A stretch of 18,805 nucleotides of DNA. It comes from BRH-c25 sp964619815 (GTDB taxonomy: Bacteria > Bacillota > Clostridia > Lutisporales > Lutisporaceae). This document shows, piece by piece, positions 13,430 to 18,805 of this stretch (position 1 is the first letter of the stretch; each line of letters opens with the position of its first letter). The notes below the pieces were generated by a model, which searched no databases, had not been told where the DNA came from, and saw only the letters and a list, made by a program, of their open reading frames with translations. The position numbers and the translations under genes are program-made. Location of the stretch: the NCBI GenBank assembly GCA_964619815.1, contig CAZUGK010000079.1:1-18805 (forward strand), in the 5' to 3' direction.

Positions 13430-14677
13430 TTACTGTTTTTTCTTGCGGGAAAGTAATTCCCTTCTCAATAAATCCAATGCTTTGCTGCTTGAGTTCCATT
13501 TGATTCTCTGCCTGTTTCCGTTGAACATGGTTTTATAGGACTTAACTGTGTCATCTATTGCTATTCCGATATAGCATAAACCGATAGGCTTTTCTGCACT
13601 TCCACCACCCGGCCCTGCTATACCGGTTATTGAAACTCCTATATCAGTTCCGCCGATTCTTTTTGCGCCTGCAGCCATTTCCTCGGCTGTCTGGCTGCTT
13701 ACGGCACCATAATTTCTTATCGTTTCCTCTTTTACTCCCAGGAGTCTGATTTTTGCATCATTACTGTAACTGACAACTCCGCTCATAAGGCTTTCTGAAG
13801 CTCCGGGCACATCAGTCAGGCGGCTTGCGATAAGCCCCCCGGTACAGGATTCTGCGAGAGAAAGAGTCATTTTATTTTCCTGAAGCAGTTTCAGAACTAC
13901 TTCTTCCAAGGATTCCTCATCATAGCCGTATATATTTTCACCCAGGATTGCCTTTACTTTCTCTTCCATTTCAATTATGAGCAGTTCAGCTTCTTCTGCA
14001 CTACCGGTCTTTGCCGTTATCCTCAGATGTACCTCCCCGTCCTTGGCATATGGTGCTATTGTCGGATTGGTCTGTGTGCTGAATATCTCCTTAAGCATAT
14101 CTTCGGCGGCCGATTCTCCGACGCCGATCACCCTCAGCATTCTTGACCTTATGGTTGAGTTTACCTTTGTCCTGAGATATGGCAATACCTTATTCTCAAA
14201 CATCGGATACAGTTCCTTAGGCGGACCGGGAAGCATGATAACTGTTTTGCCGTTCTTTTCTATCAGTACCCCCGGAGCAGTACCGTTGTCGTTTTCCAAT
14301 ATCACGGCACCCTCGGGGATGTAGCCCTGCTTGATATTGTTCTCAGTCATGGGCCTTCCCATAGCTTTGAACATATCCTCTATTTTTCTGATGCTGGCCT
14401 CATCAGGCAGCAGCTTTAAGTCCAAGGCCTCCGAGACTCCTTCCTTGGTTATGTCGTCCACTGTAGGACCCAGGCCTCCGCTGGTAATAACAAGGTCTGA
14501 ACGCTCAAGAGATGATTTTATTGTTTCAGACAGCCTTTGCAAATTATCCCCCACTGTCAATTGATAGTATACGTCTATCCCGAGTTCAGCAAGCTTCTGG
14601 GACAGATACTGTGCGTTAGTATTGACAATGTTGCCCAACAGTAATTCAGTGCCTACAGCTACTATTTCACATTTCAT
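13430..14677 (-). CDS. cinA: CinA: competence/damage-inducible protein with nicotinamide-nucleotide amidase domain
   Basis: From the ATG at 14677 the protein has 415 residues, the family's standard length. The N-terminal two thirds form a molybdopterin-binding-like (COG1058) domain, starting MKCEIVAVGTELLLGNI and including ITSGGLGPTVDDITKE and MLPGPPKELYPMFE. The C-terminal third is the CinA amidase domain with SLAESCTGGLIASRLTD, containing the conserved active-site serine, and SITGIAGPGGGSAEKPIG. The C-domain deamidates nicotinamide mononucleotide in pyridine-nucleotide recycling; the N-domain in related proteins is an ADP-ribose pyrophosphatase. The start is fixed by AGGAGG seven bases upstream; a longer in-frame start at 14725 would put this site inside the gene and adds residues unlike the family. 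It precedes recA, as in many Firmicutes, but recA has its own promoter. Confidence 0.96.
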   Translation of the reverse strand: MKCEIVAVGTELLLGNIVNTNAQYLSQKLAELGIDVYYQLTVGDNLQRLSETIKSSLERSDLVITSGGLGPTVDDITKEGVSEALDLKLLPDEASIRKIEDMFKAMGRPMTENNIKQGYIPEGAVILENDNGTAPGVLIEKNGKTVIMLPGPPKELYPMFENKVLPYLRTKVNSTIRSRMLRVIGVGESAAEDMLKEIFSTQTNPTIAPYAKDGEVHLRITAKTGSAEEAELLIIEMEEKVKAILGENIYGYDEESLEEVVLKLLQENKMTLSLAESCTGGLIASRLTDVPGASESLMSGVVSYSNDAKIRLLGVKEETIRNYGAVSSQTAEEMAAGAKRIGGTDIGVSITGIAGPGGGSAEKPIGLCYIGIAIDDTVKSYKTMFNGNRQRIKWNSSSKALDLLRRELLSRKKKQ

Positions 14678-14704
14678 TTTAAAACCTCCTATGTGGTGCA
14701 TAAA

Positions 14705-14770
14705 AGGGCGGGCATGGGAACCCACCCTTACAGATAAATCGTATGTAGGGGACGGTTTCCATGCCGCCCT
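14705..14770. repeat. 66-base imperfect palindrome between pgsA and cinA (REP/MITE-like)
   Basis: AGGGCGGGCATGGGAACC at the left end is mirrored by GGTTTCCATGCCGCCCT at the right end, and the complementarity continues inward through TTACA and TGTA to a central AT-rich loop. The element is much GC-richer than its surroundings and fills most of the 105-base gap. It would form a long stem in the pgsA-cinA transcript. It looks like a dispersed intergenic repeat, but copy number cannot be seen here. There is no U-tract, so it is not a normal terminator. Confidence 0.8.
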
Positions 14771-14782
14771 GTGCTTTGCAAT

Positions 14783-15325
14783 CTATTTCATTGTTGAAAC
14801 TACTTTAATATTTTTAGCAAAATAATCAAGTCCCGACAGTAACGTAATAATCAGCGTAATATAAACCATAACGGTGTCCACCGGTAAATTCAAAAGACTG
14901 AATGGATAATTGTCCAGTAGCAGAAGTACGATTGCTATAATCTGAGTTACTGTTTTTATTTTTCCATAGTTGCTGGCAGCAATAACTACATTCTGGGCTG
15001 CGGCCAGAGTTCTGAGACCTGTGACTGCAAACTCCCTTGCCAGTATCACAAATACAATCCAGGCTTCTATTCTGCCAAGCTGTATAAGTACTAAAAAAGC
15101 ACCTGTAACCAGCAGCTTGTCTGCAAGGGGATCCATAAATTTGCCGAAGTCGGTAATCATATTGTATTTTCGAGCCAGATATCCATCAAGTTTGTCTGTC
15201 AGAGAGGCTGCAAGGAACACCACCAGGGCAGCTTCCATATGGTAAGGAAATTCCACCAGCATAAACACCAGGAATACCGGAATCATAAGCACCCTTAACA
15301 AAGTAATTTTATTTGCCAGATTCAT
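14783..15325 (-). CDS. pgsA: CDP-diacylglycerol-glycerol-3-phosphate 3-phosphatidyltransferase
   Basis: The 180-residue integral membrane enzyme carries the CDP-alcohol phosphatidyltransferase motif across residues 44-69. DGYLAR (47-52) holds the first Asp-Gly and Ala-Arg, and FGKFMDPLADK (60-70) holds the remaining Gly and two catalytic Asp residues. Hydrophobic segments before and after (about 8-28, 30-45, 70-95, 130-175) fit a six-helix fold. It makes phosphatidylglycerophosphate, the precursor of phosphatidylglycerol, in the membrane. Length and motif are normal for PgsA; cardiolipin and phosphatidylserine synthases of this superfamily are less likely given its position before cinA-recA, as in Bacillus. 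The ATG at 15325 overlaps rimO by 17 bases and GGGGGAGAG precedes it, so translation is coupled to rimO. Confidence 0.95.
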   Translation of the reverse strand: MNLANKITLLRVLMIPVFLVFMLVEFPYHMEAALVVFLAASLTDKLDGYLARKYNMITDFGKFMDPLADKLLVTGAFLVLIQLGRIEAWIVFVILAREFAVTGLRTLAAAQNVVIAASNYGKIKTVTQIIAIVLLLLDNYPFSLLNLPVDTVMVYITLIITLLSGLDYFAKNIKVVSTMK

Positions 15326-16646
15326 CTGTTCTCTCCCCCACTAAATCATATTCATAAGCCTTTTTTACCTTGACATAACAGAAATCCCCGGGTATCAGAT
15401 CCTTGTCCGAACTGAAGTAAACCTTCCCGTCTATTTCAGGTGCATCCATATAGCTTCGTCCGAAATATTGCCCCTCTGAAAAACCTTCAATAAGTGTTTT
15501 CAAAGTTTTTCCGACAAGCTTTTTGTTATTTTCAAGAGATATATCCTTTTGGAGAAGCATTATTTTCTCCTGCCTCTCCAGTTTCACTTCCTCATCAATC
15601 TGGTTCGGCATATCATAAGCAGCAGTATCTTCTTCCCTGGAATATGCGAATACTCCCAACCTGTTGAACTTAACTTCAGATACAAAATCATAAAGCTCAG
15701 AGAAGTCGTCTTCGGTTTCTCCGGGGAAACCAACGATAAGTGATGTCCTGAGCACTATGTCAGGCATTTTTTCTCTTAGCTTTCCAATCAGTTCAAGTAT
15801 CTTTTCCCTGCTGCTCCTGCGTGCCATTTTCTTCAGTATGCTATTGCTTGCATGCTGTATCGGTATGTCCAGGTATTTGCAGATCTTTTCTTCCTTTGCA
15901 ATAGTGTCAATGAGCTCATCATTGAATTCGTCAGGATAGGAGTAAAGAAGCCTTATCCATTCTATACCCTCTATTGCTGCAAGCTCCTTGAGAAGCTCAC
16001 TCAGCCGGTACCTGCCGTACAGGTCCTTCCCATACCTTGTTATGTCCTGTGCAATTATGTTCAATTCCTTTATTCCGCTTTGTGAAAGCTCTTTGGCTTC
16101 CTTGACTATATCTTCAAGCTTTCTGCTTCTGTATTTTCCCCTGATGGCCGGTATGATGCAATAGGTGCATCTATTGTCGCAGCCCTCTGCTATCTTCAGA
16201 TATGCTGAGGAGCCAAAGGTTGAAATGCGCCTTGGAAGCTTATCAATGTCAACCAGCTCCTGGTGCCCGTACCTGACGACTTTTTCACCCTGCAGAGCCC
16301 GGTTTATGACATCTGTAATCTCTTTATAATCGCCGGTGCCGATGACCGCATCAAGCTCCGGCATTTCCTTAATAAGCTCCTCCTTATAGCGTTCCGCCAT
16401 GCAGCCAGAGGCTATAAGTACTTTACACTTTCCGCTTTTCTTGCATTCTGCCATTTCCAATATTGTATCAATGGATTCCTGCTTTGCACTTTCAATAAAG
16501 CCGCAGGTGTTTATTATAATAACATCTGCAGTCTGCGCATCGTTAGTAATTTCGTAATTATCATTAAGGATGCTCTGAACCATAACCTCTGAATCGACAA
16601 GGTTCTTTGAGCATCCAAGGGATATGATTGCTGTTTTCAGCTTCAA
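15309..16646 (-). CDS. rimO: Ribosomal protein S12 methylthiotransferase
   Basis: From the TTG at 16646 the protein has 445 residues, typical of RimO. The N-terminal UPF0004 domain has the three cluster cysteines in ISLGCSKNLVDSE, NTCGFIESA and ASGCMAERY (about 12, 48 and 82). The radical SAM motif is EGCDNRCTYCIIPAIRGKYR (cysteines about 156, 160 and 163). A C-terminal TRAM domain follows (GFSEGQYFGRSYMDAPEIDG region), binding the substrate. It adds a methylthio group to an aspartate of ribosomal protein S12. RimO rather than the tRNA enzyme MiaB is indicated by GCSKNLVDSE and CIIPAIRG. TTG is chosen because AAGGAG lies eight bases upstream; a TTG six codons earlier (16664) would have this site inside the coding region. 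The gene is coupled to pgsA and lies 92 bases after ftsK. Confidence 0.95.
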   Translation of the reverse strand: MKLKTAIISLGCSKNLVDSEVMVQSILNDNYEITNDAQTADVIIINTCGFIESAKQESIDTILEMAECKKSGKCKVLIASGCMAERYKEELIKEMPELDAVIGTGDYKEITDVINRALQGEKVVRYGHQELVDIDKLPRRISTFGSSAYLKIAEGCDNRCTYCIIPAIRGKYRSRKLEDIVKEAKELSQSGIKELNIIAQDITRYGKDLYGRYRLSELLKELAAIEGIEWIRLLYSYPDEFNDELIDTIAKEEKICKYLDIPIQHASNSILKKMARRSSREKILELIGKLREKMPDIVLRTSLIVGFPGETEDDFSELYDFVSEVKFNRLGVFAYSREEDTAAYDMPNQIDEEVKLERQEKIMLLQKDISLENNKKLVGKTLKTLIEGFSEGQYFGRSYMDAPEIDGKVYFSSDKDLIPGDFCYVKVKKAYEYDLVGERTDESGK

Positions 16647-16738
16647 AGATTTCTCTCCTTCCAATACTGCTTTAGTAAATTCTTAAGTGTGAAGAATATT
16701 AAAATGTATATTATATTAATATGGACTATGAAAAAGAA

Positions 16739-18805
16739 TTATATCATTTCATCCAAATCTTCCTTACTGATCAGTACTTTTCTTGGTTTGCTGCCTTCAT
16801 AGCCGCCTATAATCCTTCGCTCCTCCATCTGGTCGATAAGCCTTGCTGCTCTGCTGTAGCCGATTTTCAACCTTCTCTGGAGCATGAGTATTGATGCCTG
16901 TCCGCTTTCTACAACTATCTCAATAGCTTCCTTAAGCAAGTCATCAACCTCGGCATCCTCATCAATTTCAACGCTCTTGTCAATTTCCTTAATTATTTCG
17001 TCATTGAAGCTGACAGGTACCTGTTCCTTTATATAGCTTACCAGCTTTTCAATTTCCTTTTCGGAAACAAAGGCACCCTGGACTCTTATCGGCTTGGCCT
17101 CTCCTACAGGATAGAAAAGTGAATCCCCTTTTCCCAGAAGCTTTTCAGCACCGCCCATGTCAAGAATGGTCCTTGAGTCAACCTGTGAGGATACTGCAAA
17201 GGCTATCCTTGAAGGGATATTTGCTTTTATAAGGCCTGTGATTACATCTACAGAAGGCCGTTGAGTCGCTACAACCAGATGTATGCCTGCAGCTCGCGCC
17301 ATCTGTGCCAGTCTGCAAATAGCATCCTCGACTTCCCCGGGTGCAACCATCATCAAGTCAGCCAATTCATCTATTACAACCACTATCTGCGGAAGCTTGT
17401 CAATGCCTTCCTTATTGAGATTGTTATAGCCGTATATGTCACGTACATTGTTGGAAGCAAATTTTTTATAGCGTTCTGTCATTTCCATAACTGCCCAATT
17501 CAAGGCACCTGCTGCTTTTTTCGGGTCTGTAACAACCGGAACCAGAAGGTGAGGAATATTCTTATATATACTAAGTTCAACAACCTTTGGGTCTATTAAA
17601 AGCAGCTTTACCTCATCAGGAGTTGATTTATACAATATGCTTGCTATCAGTGAATTTATACATACGCTTTTACCGGAGCCCGTGGAGCCTGCTATAAGAA
17701 GGTGAGGCATTTTTGCCAGATCAGCCACTATATTTGCACCGGCTACGTCCTTTCCGACAGAAAAGGAAATCTTTGATTTCTGGTTCTTGAATTCATCAGA
17801 TTCCAACACTTCTCTTAAAAGCACGCTTGAAACGTCCTTATTTGGTACTTCAATACCTATGGCAGCTTTTCCGGGTATTGGGGCTTCTATTCTGATGCCC
17901 GGAGAAGCAAGGCTAAGGGATATATCGTCTGCAAGGCTCAATATCTTGCTTACCTTTACCCCGGGACTAAGATGCAGTTCATACCGTGTAATTGTCGGCC
18001 CCACTGAAACTTGCGCAATATTGGCTTTTACTCCGAAATTCTTGAGCGTTTCCTCAAGTATTTTTACATTGCCCATTACTTCTTTTTTACCATTGCCTGA
18101 CTTGCTTTCTGCCGGCAAAGAAAGAAGATTTGTAGAAGGCAGCTTATAATTTGCATAATGCTTATTGCTTACGGTTATTATGCTTTCGGCTGTATCTATT
18201 TTTTCCACGTGGGTCTCTTTTATATTTTTTTCCTTATGCTCTTTAGTTTCAGCAGCGCTTTTAGCTTTCTCCTTTGTTTCGCTTTCTTCTTTGTTTTTGA
18301 TGCTGTTGTCAAAATGCTTTGTAAAGTCAAGTATCTTTATTTTCTTATCCAGATTCCTTAATCGCTCTTCATCATCAACTTCCGGTAACTCCGGCTCTTC
18401 CTGCTTCTTTGCGGGAGTTTTCCTCTGAAGCTCTCTTGTCGCGGCTGCTTCCTTTTCTTTACTCTTTATGCGTGCATAGATTTTCAGAATAGTCTGTTTC
18501 AGGTACTCGAGTATATTGGCAAAGGATATTTCAGTAAACATGAGTACCGATATGAGATAAAGCGCTGTAACAATTGCTATTGTGCCTATCATTCCGAAAA
18601 GCTTGACGAAGGCATAGCCGAAGAAAGCACCTATCGCCCCTCCTCCGGAGCCCACATCTATAGAGCCTGATTCATAGGAATATTTGATTGCGTCCAGCCA
18701 TTTGGAACCGGCACCTTCCAGCATTTCATAATTTGCAATAAAAAGTGCTATCAGTGTGGCAAGTAAAAATATGCAGAAAGAATAAAACTTAATGTTGACA
18801 TGCAT
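16739..18805 (-). CDS. FtsK/SpoIIIE DNA translocase, N-terminus beyond the window
   Basis: The 688 residues seen end at a TAA at 16739. The visible N-terminal part has membrane segments at about 8-25 and 57-92, then a charged low-complexity linker (about 105-240, rich in Lys and Glu), the alpha domain, and the RecA-like motor with Walker A GSTGSGKS (373-380) and Walker B IVVVIDELADLMM (474-486). The final 65 or so residues are the winged-helix gamma domain (SGQASILMLQRRLKIGYSRA, GYEGSKPRKVLI), which reads chromosome-orienting sequences. These hexameric pumps move DNA through division or sporulation septa. The ATG that ends exactly at 18805 may be internal: family members normally have four or more membrane segments and nearly 800 residues, and only about half the membrane domain is visible. 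Sequence alone does not separate FtsK from SpoIIIE roles; in many Clostridia a single protein does both. Confidence 0.95.
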   Translation of the reverse strand: MHVNIKFYSFCIFLLATLIALFIANYEMLEGAGSKWLDAIKYSYESGSIDVGSGGGAIGAFFGYAFVKLFGMIGTIAIVTALYLISVLMFTEISFANILEYLKQTILKIYARIKSKEKEAAATRELQRKTPAKKQEEPELPEVDDEERLRNLDKKIKILDFTKHFDNSIKNKEESETKEKAKSAAETKEHKEKNIKETHVEKIDTAESIITVSNKHYANYKLPSTNLLSLPAESKSGNGKKEVMGNVKILEETLKNFGVKANIAQVSVGPTITRYELHLSPGVKVSKILSLADDISLSLASPGIRIEAPIPGKAAIGIEVPNKDVSSVLLREVLESDEFKNQKSKISFSVGKDVAGANIVADLAKMPHLLIAGSTGSGKSVCINSLIASILYKSTPDEVKLLLIDPKVVELSIYKNIPHLLVPVVTDPKKAAGALNWAVMEMTERYKKFASNNVRDIYGYNNLNKEGIDKLPQIVVVIDELADLMMVAPGEVEDAICRLAQMARAAGIHLVVATQRPSVDVITGLIKANIPSRIAFAVSSQVDSRTILDMGGAEKLLGKGDSLFYPVGEAKPIRVQGAFVSEKEIEKLVSYIKEQVPVSFNDEIIKEIDKSVEIDEDAEVDDLLKEAIEIVVESGQASILMLQRRLKIGYSRAARLIDQMEERRIIGGYEGSKPRKVLISKEDLDEMI

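Noticed and set aside
14678..14725. Longer cinA start at 14725
   Set aside because: It would place the AGGAGG site inside the coding region and run through the palindromic repeat; family members start at MKCEIVAVGTE.
16647..16664. Longer rimO start (TTG at 16664)
   Set aside because: The AAGGAG ribosome binding site would be inside the first codons; the TTG at 16646 is correctly spaced from it.
18803..18805. ATG at the window edge as the true ftsK start
   Set aside because: Upstream sequence is unavailable and part of the usual membrane domain is missing, so it may be an internal methionine.
1..18805. A new defence, secondary-metabolite or mobile system
   Set aside because: Every long frame belongs to a known core, sporulation or germination family in largely conserved order; no transposase, integrase, toxin-antitoxin pair or cluster of unknown genes is visible.

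Overview
The window is a chromosomal stretch of an endospore-forming, low-GC Firmicute, most likely a member of the Clostridia. The evidence is the set of sporulation and germination genes (spoVS, a GerA/GerC germinant receptor, a SpoIIIE/FtsK-type translocase), strong AGGAGG ribosome binding sites, AT-rich intergenic regions, consensus sigma-A promoters and a Gram-positive-type LexA box. I cannot name the species. All protein genes are on the minus strand; the only plus-strand gene is a tRNA-Trp.

Layout, reading in the direction of transcription (right to left). (1) 18805-13430: ftsK/spoIIIE (5' end beyond the window), rimO, pgsA and cinA. The rimO and pgsA genes overlap. An imperfect 66-base palindrome lies between pgsA and cinA. 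(2) 13414-11552: recA with a consensus promoter and a LexA box, then recX after a short hairpin. (3) 11478-8404: rny (RNase Y) with its own promoter and terminator, then ymdB, then spoVS, which has a textbook sigma-H promoter and its own terminator. The order pgsA-cinA-recA-rny-ymdB-spoVS matches the Bacillus order. (4) 8381-3308: a tight four-gene unit of PHP phosphoesterase, class I aminotransferase, purB and asnS, ended by a terminator. The spacing implies translational coupling. (5) 3201-2412: an exported peptidoglycan-binding/L,D-transpeptidase gene broken by a frameshift. (6) 2246-2407 on the plus strand: tRNA-Trp(CCA) with its own promoter and terminator. (7) 2202-1: gerKA and a 5' portion of a gerKC-type lipoprotein gene, running off the left edge.

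Together the genes cover DNA segregation, membrane lipid synthesis, recombination and SOS, RNA turnover and stationary-phase or sporulation control, purine/aspartate metabolism and spore germination. This is mainly a conserved core region, and I did not find a convincing undescribed multi-gene system. The points most worth a second look are these: the rny reading frame has no ATG/GTG/TTG in frame with its strong ribosome binding site (the well-placed ATG opens a five-codon frame instead); the L,D-transpeptidase gene is frameshifted inside its peptidoglycan-binding domain; spoVS has an exact sigma-H promoter; and several intergenic palindromes or tandem repeats have no assigned role. No gene-free stretch exceeds about 300 bases.
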